From positions 2,514,830-2,578,829 of the forward strand of contig NC_135161.1 of the NCBI RefSeq assembly GCF_050948215.1: 64,000 nt of DNA. The letters run 5' to 3'. The notes under the pieces were generated by a model. The model had not been told where the DNA came from and did no database searches. It worked only from the letters and a program-made list of their open reading frames with translations. Of the stretch, positions 1 through 14,300 are shown piece by piece; position 1 is the stretch's first letter; every line of letters starts with the position of its first letter. Both the position numbers and the translations under genes were made by a program. The DNA is from Halictus rubicundus (Eukaryota > Arthropoda > Insecta > Hymenoptera > Halictidae).

Positions 1-1228
1 AGGTTTCTCGTCACAGCGAGTCTTGATCGCGCAACTTACATTAGGTTATCAAGGACGTCCAAGGTTCCTCTCTCGGTGAACAGTGCTCGTGATATCGAGA
101 ACATGATTTCTAATTGTTTATTTTCCTCATTCGATCGGCAAATTTGCATTTTGATCGCTCCGTCTAATTGTTTGTGTTTTGTTTTTTCGATACACATGAC
201 AGGATTATTATTGTGTACTCTTGATATTGTTCGGTTTCGTATTATTGTACAAGTCACGTGAAAGGTAAAGAGTGCGCTACCCGTTGAGCCCTGCTCGCCG
301 CCAGAGGGAACCATTTATCGCGATACGTCGTAAATAGGGAAAGTACAGTAGTACCTCCAAACTTGTACGCGATAGAATTATCATATTGAGGTTGTTATTG
401 TCAGAACAGTAGGTAAAAGAGAGATAGAATGGGGTTTCTAGCAAGGTAGATTGAAAACAGATGCATCGAATGGAACGCTTAAAGGATATTTACGAATGGA
501 AAAACAGAAGTTTGTGCATTTTGTTCTATTCCTTTATGACACAGTATCTTGTAATATCTGTTACATATACTAAATTTCTATCAAAATAGAATGAAAGAGT
601 GCATTATGTTCTTCTGGCATGTGGTCAATTAAATGTCTTAGGTTTTAAAAATAAATAATTGAGTATTGGTAACTGGTATACATTTCATCAGAGAAAATTT
701 CAGTTATTAATAAGGATAAAAAAAAAAGATATAGAAATTTCAATTGATATACGTAGGGAATGCCGACATAAGTATAAGGTTGGTGGTATTGCTGTATACT
801 CGATAGAAGGGATATAGCGTACTTGTAAAATCAAAGGTTCGGAACATTACAAACGTATGTTAAATACTCAAATGCTGCGTTACTACAACATGCATTTACC
901 TTTCAATTAATTTTTATTATATTCACGTGTTAATCGGTACTCGGCCATTAAAATATATTAATACGTAGCTGTACATTCTTATTAAATGCAAAGATTTCCA
1001 CGTTATACACGACCTATCATTAATTGCAACCATCATTTTTTGAAGCGATGATATTGGTTTCAGGTGCTATTGCATCAGTTTGTCTCAAAGATAAAGTATC
1101 TGATTTACAATCACGCTATATCCTTTCCACCGCGAATAAACAGTACTGGTTAGTGTATAGTCTAAACTGAAAAGTGTTTAATAGTAACTGGTATATACAT
1201 GTGTTGTTTTGTTTCTTGTCCATGATAG
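1..1228. other. non-coding, probably intron upstream of the first visible tai exon
   Basis: No exon with matching splice sites and conserved protein content could be supported here. The stretch is AT-rich with short random ORFs. Because the first visible exon begins inside a split codon after an acceptor AG at 1227-1228, this stretch must end in an intron. The bHLH and PAS exons expected for the family should lie upstream of the window. Confidence 0.6.
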
Positions 1229-2300
1229 GGACAATGACTTAACGCCTATCGAGGGTGGTCAGCTTTCCAACAACAAAGTGTGCTCAGGACACTCTAGTAA
1301 CCGTTGTGCAAATAATAGTAATAATAATAATGGTAACAATAAGAATAACGTGGGTGGCCCGCTGATGCCCGCGACACATCTGAACGGTCAAGTGAGTGGT
1401 ATCAGTGGTCGGGGGTTGGCGGGTACCTCGTCGCACAGTGCCGCGACCTCGTCGAACTCGATAGTATTTAGCGCGGCTGAGTCTTGTAACAACCCCCTGC
1501 CGTCGTTAAGTACCAGTAACTCGTTCAACCACTTTTTGGAGAAAATGGACTTGGAATTCGAGCTATTCCGCAGTTCCCCATGGGACTTGGATAGTAGCAG
1601 CGGGTGGGCAGATAGGCCCGAATCGAGAGCGAGCGGGCCACCAAACTCACGACCATCTTCCCAGCCAGCCCCAACATCTCCGAGTCCCCAGGGAACGTTC
1701 TCCTCTAATTCGGCGGTGGCGCCTCACTGCAGTCCCCTACGCGCGTTCAGCCCGACCTCAGGCAACGCAGCTCACACCTTCAGTAATTCGTTCCCCTTCA
1801 GTCCGCTTCAGGAATCACAGACGTCCTCCTTGACGAACAGCGCAGCTAGTAGCGTTAGTGCCAACGGAGCCGCCGGATTGACGCCGAAGAGACAGGATGA
1901 AGGGAAAACCGGATGCTCGACGACGAATCAATCGGCCATGGAGGTAGCCAACGCGAGAAACAACGCAACCCCGGTGACTGCGACCGGTACGACCGGCGGC
2001 CAGTCCAGTGCCGCCTCCGCGACCGTCGAAACTCAAAACAGTGTTGTGTCCACCGACTCTGGTAGATTAAGAAACTTGTTGACCAAGGGGGCTAGTGCTA
2101 GTGAAGACAGTCAGGACAATACCAATAACGATTCCAACAGCCAAAATAAGCATAAGATATTAAAGATTTTGTTGGATCAACAAGACGAGGACGATTTTCA
2201 TCCTGAGCATAATATTAAAGTGCGTACGAGTCCCAGCACCGTTCCGAAACCGAGCATGGAACATTCGAAATCTACGCTTGGAAATAATATGCTGTTACAG
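1229..2300 (+). CDS. tai: tai exon 1 of window: Ser/Asn-rich linker with the first LxxLL boxes
   Basis: Longest coding exon (about 357 codons). The acceptor is the AG at 1227-1228; the first exon base is the third base of a split codon; it ends phase 0 before gtaaac at 2301. It starts RDNDLTPIEGGQLSNN, which should follow the PAS-B region. A poly-Asn run near 1315-1345 is followed by a Ser/Pro/Thr-rich low-complexity linker. LxxLL box LRNLL is at 2067-2081 and LKILL at 2160-2174, the latter followed by the acidic run DQQDEDD, as in receptor-interaction domains of this family. The exon ends in NNMLLQ, the first part of a third box completed in the next exon. GC content is clearly above the flanking introns. 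Confidence 0.88.
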
Positions 2301-5300
2301 GTAAACAGACTGATCTTTGCAAGATATAGTGATGGTATCGGACCGATACTCAACTAATCTTGCAATTTCATGTTTCTTTTTACAATTTTCCAAATTTCCT
2401 GCAATCAATCAAAATGCGATCCTTCGCGTCAGTTGTCTTAGATCGGTTAGTGTTTATGATACCGGTTTCGGTCCTCGCAGCAGTTGTGGAGAACCGAAAT
2501 TAAGAATCTACAACTGTTATTTTTCGGTTTTATTTTCGGTTACACTTCGGTTCTATTTCTCTGTTCTGTGACAGAACATACCTAGAATGTACAAATGTAT
2601 GCAACCAACTAAATCAGGCCACACGGCCCCCACCATTAATCTGTCCGTTCCTCCACAGACTCCTTCTTATGTTATAATGTACGATAGGAATAGATTCGCG
2701 ATAGAAACAAATGCTTTGCGCTTCTGGCGATACGGCCGTGTCAAATAGTGAGGGAAAGTCACTTCCCACCTTAACGGAATGAACAAGTAGGAGAACTAGC
2801 CAAATGTGGCCCGTGAGCCGCGAGTTGGGCAGGCCAGATCTAAATAATCGACATTAGGACCCTAAAACAGCACAATAAAATCTCCCTTTTCGTTGACAAA
2901 ACGTAAACTATTTGACGAGATCATTATTTATTATTCAAATAATTATTTATCATTATTTATTACGTAAGTTATGTTATATTGCGTATTCTTGATTACCCAG
3001 GCCTATAATAAACACACATTTGAAACGAGATGGATAGTGGGATACGCTAGGTCGTGCCCGAGTCAAGTGTACCATACCCAACGAATATTAAAAGTCGATT
3101 TTTTCGAAAATAAAGCGTTATGACAAAAACTTTATTCTACGTTCCTTTACTTATGTTTTTATGTAGAATCATCCCCTTTCCGGTTGTACCACGAGTTACC
3201 GATCACCCTGTATACAAATTTAGTTATAGAGGGTGTCCCGAAAATGTTGTACTTCTTTGAAAGGGGTGATCCCTGAGGTATACGAGGTGATCATTTGAAG
3301 TAACTTTTTCCTTTGCGAAAATGTCCTTCGCGTATCTGTTGAGGAATCATTAACGAAAACCACGAACCAATCAGGGCGCGGCCACAGCAGACGAATTCTG
3401 GCTCAGCGACAGGTCCCGCTGAGCGTGTCGTTGCCATTAGCCGAGTGAGAACATTTTCGCAAAGAAAAAAGTTACTTCAAATGACCTCAGGTATCACCCC
3501 TTCCAAGGAAGTACAACATTTTCAGGACACCCTGTATATTTATTATGTAAATAATTATTCAAATAATAAATTAAAATTTTTTAGAAATATTATCTAAGTA
3601 ATTGTTAGACAAATAAATTAATGAATGGCCGTTTGAAAAGATGGAGACCTTCGCGTCGATTAGTCAGTTGCACGAATATATTTTGTATTCTACGGTCTGT
3701 CACAGAACAAAATAACAGAACCGAGTTATAACCGAAACTGAAATTGAAATACAGAACCGAAAAATAACAGTTATAGAACCGATTTAATATCGGTTCTGAA
3801 GAAACCGAAATGAGTTTATAGTACCAATATTTGAAAACGTGTTGTCAACAATTAGACGGAAGGTGAACTTTTTGATTGCTTTTGATTTTTTTCCACTTAA
3901 TATGTAGCAGTGAGTTGTGATAATATATTATGGAATTCGTATTTTTATAATATTCCTAATTGGTTCCCTATACCCAATCTTTTAAAGTTATTAAATGAGA
4001 AAAACGACGATGAAGACGAAGACGTTCGTGCTGGTTTCAAGAAGCGAAATGAACTTCTACAACAACTGTTAAAGGATCAAGACGACGAGAGGAAAGTGCA
4101 AGAGCAGCCGGTAGGTGTTCATTGTGTCATGCAAACTTGTTACATATGTATATTGAGATCGAAGCATTAATACCTAAAGGTTTTGGTTTGTTTTTCAAAA
4201 CACAGCACCTGACTTACATTCATAGTCATAGTAGTTGTTCGCCAATACATGCTCCCATAAGATTTGCAATGTACATACAATTGGAGTGTACAGCTATTAT
4301 GATTATGAGCGTATGTTAGGTGTCTTCTTTCGAAAAATAGACTATAGTACAATATTTACGGTGTTCGATAAATGTTCGCTGTTGAATAGTGTAAACCGCA
4401 GACTCGGGAAGAAGATTCACTTTTGCGAAGTCTTGGATTTCGAAACACCACACCATCCCCATCTCAGTCAGGCGACAACGTTGGACTCGGTGGTCCGAGT
4501 CAAGTAGGACAGAAGAGACCCGGTGATGATGGTGATTTAAACATAGCTGTGAAACGACCCATGGATGGTACGCACCAAGTATCATCTTCTGGCACACCTA
4601 CCAATGCGACAAGTAAACTATGGGAAAAAAACAAGATGTTGGCCTCGTTGCTAGCGAAGCAGCCACCTCAGCCAACTACCATCCCACCTATACCTGCATC
4701 TGTGATATCGGAAACGCCACAGGTAACTGGAAATTCCCAAGATTATTTATATCACCCAATACCAACCCTTCTAATATTTAAAAAGTAGAGAATTGACTGA
4801 TTGAACACTGATCTGCAAGTAATCTTTTGTTGGGTGGAATTTCAAGTAACTTTGATACATTTTATCGTTTGTAAGTTACTACTTGTAATACAATATGATC
4901 TATAACATTGTATACATATATAAATATCATATTTATTTATTGTACAGGATAAACTCCTTCGCATCAAACACCAAACCCCACAGCAGACACGTCCACAATC
5001 CCAACAGCAGCAACAAGCGCAACAACAACAGCAGCAGCAACAGCAACCGTGGACTGGTGGCAGCATGCAGTCAGTTGGTGGTAACAACACGATTACGACA
5101 ACTGCAACATCCGCACGGACTCCTCTCCAAAGCCAGTCAAGACAACTACCTCGTCCAACAACCAATACCTACCTCAATCATATGCTAAGTCAGGTAGTAG
5201 TGGTTTTATTAGTTGGTAAATTCAAGTTGATATAATTGTGTTGGAAAGGGGAAGGGCACTGTCGGAACTTTTTCTTCGATTGTAACGCATGTATAAATAA

Positions 5301-8300
5301 TTTTATTATTCAATATCTTAACTTCAATAAGATGGTTCACCTCAAAAACATTGCATATTGTATTTTTGAAAAGTCGTATAAGGATAAGATTCAAGACAGT
5401 GATTTTAAAAATGTAGAATACAATGCGTTATTAGCTTATGATTCAATTTGACACAACAATCACTTTGTGACTAGTTATGAAACAATCTACAAATGTAACT
5501 AATAACAATCTAGAAATTTCACTGGGACTCTTATGTATCTAAATTACAAAAGTTTTTATTCGATTATAGCAACAAAGACCTCAACTGGGTCAGATGGATT
5601 CGGAATTCACAGGCAGCGGAGAGCATCATCAAACGAGTACTGACCCGAACAATTGGGATAACCAGTCGTCAGATCCTGACCTATCCGATATTTTGGATCA
5701 AGTTATTGAGTTCGTGCCGGACGAAGCTATTACAGGTATACCATACGCTCTCAGCATGAGTGAATCGATGTCAATGTCTGTTCATTTTACATTCAGTGCA
5801 CAATAATCATCTTTCTAAAATATAATTCTCTACTTTCACATAATCATACAATATAATCTTTCGGACCCTTCCTAAATAACAGATGACTACCGCTGTACTA
5901 TAATCTGTATAAAATATTTTACGTGGCAGTGGAAGTATAATGATCGCAATAATTTTTATTCAATAGATTCGTCTGCGATAGCAAATCTCCTAGATGTAAT
6001 CGAAGCACCACAAAACAACGTGTTGAACGAGAAAATGGCGATTAGCGCGATTCAGAAGTCGTTGATGTTATGTGAGACTGCCGTAAATCCAACGTCTTCC
6101 ACCATAACAATTCCTGGCACGCCTCCAGCTTACTCAACTGCGGTAAGTTGTTAATCGTTTATACATTTACAAGACGTAATTTACTATGTATATTCACAAT
6201 ACATTTTTTATTGTCAGTTCCATTGGCATTCCATACCAGAACCACAACAATGGAACAATCCATTCGTTTATTCTTGAATGTTCCTAACGTTGATACTTAT
6301 AATCAACATAATTTCAGTTGGTAACTACACCTGTAACGACCAGCCATAGTTATCAACCTCCGCCTATGTATCAGCAGCAGACAAGGATGAGGAGTACCAC
6401 GCAGCTAGTCAGGCAAAATACTGCTCAATTTACACAACAACAACAATTACAAATACATCAGGAACGGGCGAAATTAATGCAGCAACAGCAACAATTGAAA
6501 CAGAGGTTGTTACAGCAACAGCAACAGCAACAGTTACTTATTCCTTCCAACGCTACAGCTACGGACCAAATCACAACCGGCATTCAGAACATTGATAATC
6601 TTCTAAATAATACCGTTGCGCCAAACGTATCGTTACAGGTAATTATAATTATGTCGGTAAATCAGTAGTTACTCGTTTTCCACTGATATTATTTAATAAT
6701 CATTATTTTTTAAAGTTCGAAACACCATTTCACATTCGTTTCCGTAGAAAAAAAAATATTTATCATCATTCATCAAACATATCAACTGATAGTACAAATG
6801 ATCAAATGATAGTACACAATTTCAACAAGAAGTCTTTCTAATTGATCCTGATTACTCGCATTTTACTTATTTTTGAAATATAAATAATTGAAATCGTGAG
6901 AAAGGAAAATCATTTATTTAAACTCGATCCAAAAAGTATTTCAACACTAAATAAACTATTCATTCAAAGCTCGATAAATCAAGTTTAGAGGGCTCGTTTA
7001 GAAGAGAAAGTTTCAATCTTTGAATCTGTGGCAACTTCGGACATGAGGAAAACGTTTTAATGTTTTTACAGACGTTATAATGCGTAACATTTTCGACCAA
7101 AAAAGTGTCTTCAGGTTCTCAGGCATTGAATCATGAAAGAGTATTTTAGACAAAAATTAACGATACACTGCAAAAGTAGAAATTCCAAGCTTAAAAATAA
7201 GTCCAGACTTATTGTTATATTATTTTTTGAAAGACATTATCACAGTTCAAATATCGATTATTTCTCGAAAATGGGAAATTTAGTGTTGAAATACTTTTTG
7301 GATTCACTGTAAATACTAAAGGTTTAGTTTATGTAATGTTAATAAATCATCCGCTTTTAGCGATCGAGTGTTCCAGATTCGCAAGTTTCTCCAGGTTATG
7401 GGGGATCCGTCCAAATGCCTTCCTCCGGTCATCGACTCGCACACTCGTACTCCCATCCGTCTACGTTACCACAACAGTAAGCAGAGTCTCAATTAGTGCT
7501 ATTAATTGCCACACTGGTTACGTAATCGAAGCACTTTTATTTCTAGCCCCATTGTAAACAATAATTTCAACAGTGGGCAACAAGTGTCCGCTGCAGCACG
7601 ACTCTCGCCGCATTCTCCTGCTGGTATTCTGTCATTCTCCCATCCGCAGCCGTTGTCACCACGAGTGACGCAAGTACGTTTTAAGAGTCGTTTAATTATA
7701 CAAAGTGTCCCAGATGCCTGTGTCACGTAGCTTCATTCTTATTTCGAAGGTTTATTTTCGTTTAAATAAATCTGAACAGCGCACGTGTAGCTCTTACGAT
7801 AACTTACATTTATTTCTAACACTTTGACGACCACTTTAAGTTCATTTGATATTGTTTGGGTATTGTCTTACACAGTCAGTACGCCGCGTGTTTATACTTA
7901 CTATATTTTTCTGAGACAACATTTTCGACATCCGTGTACGTTTCAGTTTGATACGATATGTACTTATTTGTACTGAACTTCATTAGGAAAGCATTTCATT
8001 TAATATGGGAGCATTATATGTTACATATTTTCAAAGACATATGCATTTATTATAGACAGCGATATTGTAAGATACATAACAAATATTTGTATTTAACAAA
8101 ACTAACGATGCAACACCTTTCATCGTACTACTGTTTGCAGCCGTCAAAGTGTTAATACCACGAACATCGTTTACATTACATTTACCTATAGATGCGAGAA
8201 TGCTTAATTTTTTTACGTTTTTTTTATCATAAGGGCAACTATGGTAATACCCCGAGACTGTTCAACGTTAATCAGGTGAGAACGCAGCAACAACCTACCG

Positions 8301-11300
8301 CGCAGCAGCAGTTGCAGCAACAACAGAGATCGATGTCTTCGCCAGGAACTCCAGCATCCACTCGGCAGTCTCCATTTCCGGCGGAGACCTTTCCCCCACC
8401 TACATCTCCCACAGCTAGCCAATTTCCCCCTGGTCCTAACCCTGGTGCACCAAATCCTTCAGCCCAATACCGGTTACAAAGGACCACGTCTACACCTTCG
8501 GCTACAACCCAGTTGCCAGGTAGGTTGACACTGCATTTACAATTCTAATAAAAATTGTACAATAATGCGATTTGGAGGATACCAAGGGATATCATTCACC
8601 GGGGGTCCATAAAGTTCCTAAGTTTTTGCAGCAGTGGGAAGCCATATGCAAATCAGATCTTTTACGGAGTTAGCAATTTTCATAGCTTTTATGTTATCTG
8701 GAGCTATTCATACATACTCGGTGATGTAGATATCATGTGGTGACAGAATCAATAGAGAATTAAAATTTCTTTTTTTTCATTTTTGTTCAATACCAATAAT
8801 TGTTTAAGTGCAAAAGTAGCATTGCAAATGTACAGTCCTAACAGCGTGAACTCTAATACAAAAATCAGCGTTCTCTTACTATTAACGCAATTGCCGTAGT
8901 TAGGAGCAACATCTTACAATTAGTGTCAATGAAACTATTGGGTTGTCTGGAAAGTTCGTGCCGATTTTTAAGGAAAACTCAAACGCAGCACATTTAAATT
9001 TCGATATACATTTATTGAATTATTATAAGTGCCATTTTGTTTCACAATTTTTCTCCATCTTTTACGCAATTTGCTTTTTTTCGGCGAAAAATTTTTTATG
9101 TCAATCAAAGAGTTAAAGTTTTTTCCATTACTTGTGATAACCTAAACAGATGAAAGTCTGAGGGTGCAATGTCTGGTGAATAGGTTGGGTGGGGTAGCAC
9201 ATCCCAACCAAGCACCAACAGCTTTTGGAAAAAAAGTATCAAATGCCTATAGTGCACCCTGTTTCCTTCCATATTTAAGAGCGTATAAAACTAACAAAAA
9301 TGAATGTATCCTAACCAAACTTTTGTCTAAAGATGCTTGAAATATCACCTTTTGGTTAGACTATGCACACTTGTATACATATGTACCATTTGTTTTCAAT
9401 CATTCTAATATGTTCAGACCTGTCCTAATGCCACCCACCGAAAATCGGCACGAACATTCCGGATAAGCCAATACATATGTATTAATATCTGTTAATATAA
9501 TAACTGAATTTATTTATCAAGTATTTATTGTACGATTATATGTATTCTTTGTCTGATGAACGTGTGATTTCGGAGGGAAAAGCCAGCTATGGCTAACTTC
9601 TTAAAATTTTAATGCAATAGTTTTTATTTTTATAATAGATTCGATATTGACGTATTTATTATTTTACAAAATAATAGGACTTTTATGGACACTCTGTAAG
9701 TTATATGAGCGACTAATTTTATAGGATTTTCGGAATTTCACTATAATATGATCTACTATAATATGATATCGTCTTTTTTTTGTTGTGAACGGATATAGCC
9801 GATAATTGTGAATTTTATTATATTTAGGAGAGGATGTAGGTGATTTTGGTCATGCAATAATGGTGACCACCTTTTTACATGTGATTTTGTGTATGGTTGC
9901 GTATTAATGTGAACCCAATGAACTCTTTCGTGTTAGATGTTTTTCAACGCGCAATTGGAACGAAATATTCGTAAAACTTTGTATTTTCTAATTTATACAA
10001 AACGATTGAGAATTCAAGGATATGGTGTCCGCGTTGTTATCTCGTTCATCATTTCGGCGGCATTCAAAACTATTCATGTCATATATTGGTGCGGATAACT
10101 TTAAGCGTTGACACAAATCAAAATATACGACACGTAGATGCTTCGGAAGACATGTGAATTTTAAAATATAAACATATTTGTTTGAAGTAGGTAAGTACAC
10201 AATCGATTAAAATATATATTTCTATTTTATTCGGTATTGCAAAATAGTGGAAGTACATTTTTAGATTAGACAAATTATAGATGTTGTTGGTCGTTTTTTA
10301 TTCCTCTATTTTTGCTATGATTATGATAAAACATTGATTCTTTTGAAATTTCTATCGCAAATTTCTTAAAACCATTACAAAATACTCAATCGTACATGCG
10401 TTACTATAAGTACGTTAATTTGCCATTGTTAAATATTTGTGTTATAAATCACAGTGTGATATTGTGTCTCATCATAAGAATTTTCAAAATCCGATTTATT
10501 TTTCGAAACGGACGAAAAGTATAAATTCAATGAACGTGTGTTAATTTTTATTAAGTTCGTAATAAATGTTGAATAATATTATTGCAGGTAACGAATACTT
10601 TGTCTAAAGACATTCTGTAACACCGTATTTTCAATTTAATTAAATAGATTTATTTAGATTCTAAGTTTTTAAAATTTTAATTATAGTTAAAAGCGGATTG
10701 TTTGATTATAGATGTTAAATGATTTAAAAAATTATATAATATGAAACATTATATTATATAAAATTCAATATAAAACGTGAATAATCACAACAAATTACTG
10801 AACAAGATTGTGAATTAACTGTACAAAATTTGATCATCGGCATTTAACATAAAGAGCAACTTAATAGTTAGTTGTAAGGACAATAGTTTCTATACCCATT
10901 TCATATTGAAACATGTACCAAATTGGTTAACCGAGTCAAGGTTACTTCCCCTAGAGGTGTCAGAAACTAAAGTTTATTTCAATTGAAACGATTGAACAGA
11001 ATCAGTTGCTCATACGTCTTTAATGCTTTAATACTTTAATCTATTATTGCTTGCATATATCATTAATCAATTTACTTAAGTATATTAATACATTTGTATC
11101 TTCACAGTTAATAAAATGTATTTATTTTTCTTCTTTTATGTTTCTTTAAAGATTTTTATTTTATTAACTCAATTCTTGTATCTTTCTTATTAGTTTCAAA
11201 GCAAAAAAGCCAAACAATAATATCTGGGTGGATACTTTTGTTAACAAGAAATGATTTATTACTTTCAAATCTTGACCGATTAACTAACTTATTTCTTTAC

Positions 11301-14300
11301 AATGTTTTCTAAAATAAATTGGGGGACGCATATAAAAATCTTGTATGCACCTCATTGGAAGGGGAAACTTGTATAGCATCCTGAAAATTAAACGATTTTT
11401 AAAAAATTTTTCTTTAAAATGTTTACACAGTACTTTCATGAAACTGTTGGGGCAGATTATAACTAGATTGCGGATTTTATGCATTTATGGCAAAAATGGG
11501 TAATGAAATATGGAGTAATGACGCCATGAGAAGAATTTAAGAATATTGTTGCATTATTTTTTTTTACTAAAGCTATTAAATGAAGAAATACATTTTTATT
11601 TAATTCCCGTTTCCTGCAATCGATGCGGAAAATTTTTATTTTTATTGCATAAAAATCCGCAGACTAGTTGTATATTTTGTAAAGCAGAAGAAATGATAAG
11701 ATAAAGTATTTATCAACTATGTACTACAAAAAGACTACTACAGCCGATTTGAAAAAAGTGGTTTCTAGAAAAATACGTTTAAAGTTTCAGGTAATAAAAA
11801 GCAACACCTTTTGGGAACTGAGAATTGTTTTTGCTATTCTGCCATTCCAGATTCAATGCAATAAACTTTCTTCTTTCTTATAAGATTTTCAATGCAGTTC
11901 AACTTGTTCATGTCTCCAAAACGCTTGTTATTGTTTAGATTGCGTTATTGCTCAGGCCTCTTTTAAAAAATGTACATTTTTGAACAATTTTCATCGCGTC
12001 AGATCAATGACTTTAAAAATGGCAATATACCTGTGATTAACACTAACTGTACCGAACAAAAAATGTGACTGGTACACGTTGCTTTATCAAAGTTACAAGA
12101 CATTTGTTTAAATTTCTCACAATTTCTATAAGAATACGTGTATGAATGAAGAAACTTATTTGATAATTTCTAATGGATATATTTTTGTAATTTCAATAGT
12201 TATGAATTAAAAAATATGAAACCGATTAAATGTTTGACCGATCGTGGCACGGTTATTATTAAACGTCAACAGGTATAAATGCAATGATCTGGATTATGTG
12301 TGCGTTTCCTATCTGACGGTGCAACCAGAGAGGGAATGATTTTACAGAAAGAAGTACGTATGCCGAAAACCCAGAATAAAATTTTTTCACACAACACTTT
12401 GTCTCCAAGAAAATGGGTCTTAAATATTCGTCTTCATAGATTAATATTTTCAAGAAGTAGAATCAGCAGCTCATGGTAAAATGTATCAGTTGATTCCTAT
12501 TCGATAGCACGGGTACTTGGTGAATCTTCAAACTCAATTTTCTCAAAGACAAAACCTTGAACAACAAAATTTTACTCCACATTTTCGACTTATTTTTACG
12601 TCCAGATTTATTCCTTTTCCGGCTGCACCAGCAGATAGAAAATATCCTGTATTTTAAAGGTAAATAATACCTTTTTGAGGACAGGATGAGAAAATATCTT
12701 TTGTCGTTCGCTTTGACAAATCAACGTAAATTGGCAGTAAACATTTCTGTATATCAAAATGAAGTGAGGTCAAATAGTTATAAGTGGGCTGCAGGTGATT
12801 ATGAAAAATAAACATTTTCTGTATATCAATTGCAAGAAGTAACAACCAAGTAGAAAATTCTTCTTTTCTAGAGTAACTTCAATAAGTTCAGACAAATATA
12901 TCAATATTTTTAAATCCTTTGCTGATTAATATCCTACACCAGCTATTGATGGTTTTCACAATTTTTAGAATTCGGATGTTTGTTTTTGAAATATAAATAT
13001 GTGTAGGTATAAATAATAATCTGTTAATTCACTTTCTGTACAAAGTTTTTTTCTTATCTTTTTGTAACGTTTCTGACTTAGATATTTATTCGTTCCTCAT
13101 CGTAATCAATGCATGTATTTTTCAAATTCACGTACATACATATTCAAATAAAAAAATAGCCTCATTATGGTTGGCGGAATGGCGAGACGCTCGGTTACAC
13201 ATCGCGTTATTATTGTCATACATTAGCTTCGTTAATACACCAAATTTGGATCTATAATTTGGGAAACGTATGTTCTAGATGTAGTATCGTTGATTTATGT
13301 GAAGAAAGCAACTTTTTAAAACCAGTTACATGAGCTAAAGTACCATCATGTTTTCGGATTGTATAATAATTATTTATCAATGTTAAAGATATTAAATAAT
13401 GTCTTAGGAAATCGTAAAATTTAATGCTGACAAGCGTATCAATTTTCTTCCGATAAGGAGCATTAAAGTCTTGAGTACGGAATAGTACCGCACACAAATT
13501 AAATCTTTCGGTATGATAGTGTCAGCTGAATAACCAACATATGATATGTCTGTATATGTAGAGTGCTAGTAGATCGTATCAGAGCAATCGCTTGAAAAAG
13601 TTACAATAACTGGTAGATCTTTAAGGAATAAATAATTAAATCATGCATTGCAGGTTTTCAAATAAAAACGAATATCGTAATTCATGTTTTCCATGAATAT
13701 CAACTATTTCATTCGTTTGAATGTCAATGACATTTGTATAAATCTGGTCAAGCAGTGTTGAATGGCGCGATCAAACATGTTATTTTTTAATTTCTGTGCA
13801 CCATTAACTGAGTATCGTGGTCGTAACATTTTAGCAAGGAACTATATATACCGGGTGGTTCACGACAAACAGGCCACCTAAATAGCTCCGTTAGGATTAG
13901 AGATAGAAGAAAATGTTAGAGAGAAAAGTTGTACTGTTAAAGGGGGCAAATATGGTGATATAAAAAAATGTTCCTATTGTAGTCGTTTTCAAGGTCTTTT
14001 GAAGGTCATCGATGATTTTCAAATAGCACCACATATTTTTAACTTCACAGTGTTGTAGCTGATGTCAAGACGAGTTCAATGATGTGGTACACTATGACCT
14101 TCAAATGACCTTGGACTCATTAATAGATATAGTTTGACTACTCTGTTTGATCAACGGAAATTTAATTCCTTCAGTCATTAGGTCTCATAACACGTATTCC
14201 GTTAACGGAAGGTGATCTCTAAGCGTACACAAACTAGATTATCAACAAACTACTGGTATGTATGCCGAGTCAGTTATGGACATCGAATTATTGCGAGTGT

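Larger units (their letters stand above)
2301..3987. other. tai intron with nested mobile elements
   Basis: Intron between donor gtaaac at 2301 and the AG at 3986-3987. Most of it is a TIR element (about 2446-3826) that contains a second, foldback MITE (about 3226-3538). A fragment near 3110-3215 resembles MITE-like sequence found elsewhere in the window. Confidence 0.7.

Noticed and set aside
1065..1145. Possible PAS-B exon after the acceptor ggtttcag at about 1069
   Set aside because: The open frame is short, has no convincing match to the PAS-B end of p160 proteins, and no donor fits in phase with the exon at 1229.
1815..2036. Minus-strand ORF over tai exon 1
   Set aside because: Low-complexity Arg/Gly reading of the Ser-rich coding exon on the other strand.
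4842..5165. 107-codon minus-strand ORF with a Cys run
   Set aside because: It is the antisense shadow of the CAG/CAA repeat in tai exon 4.
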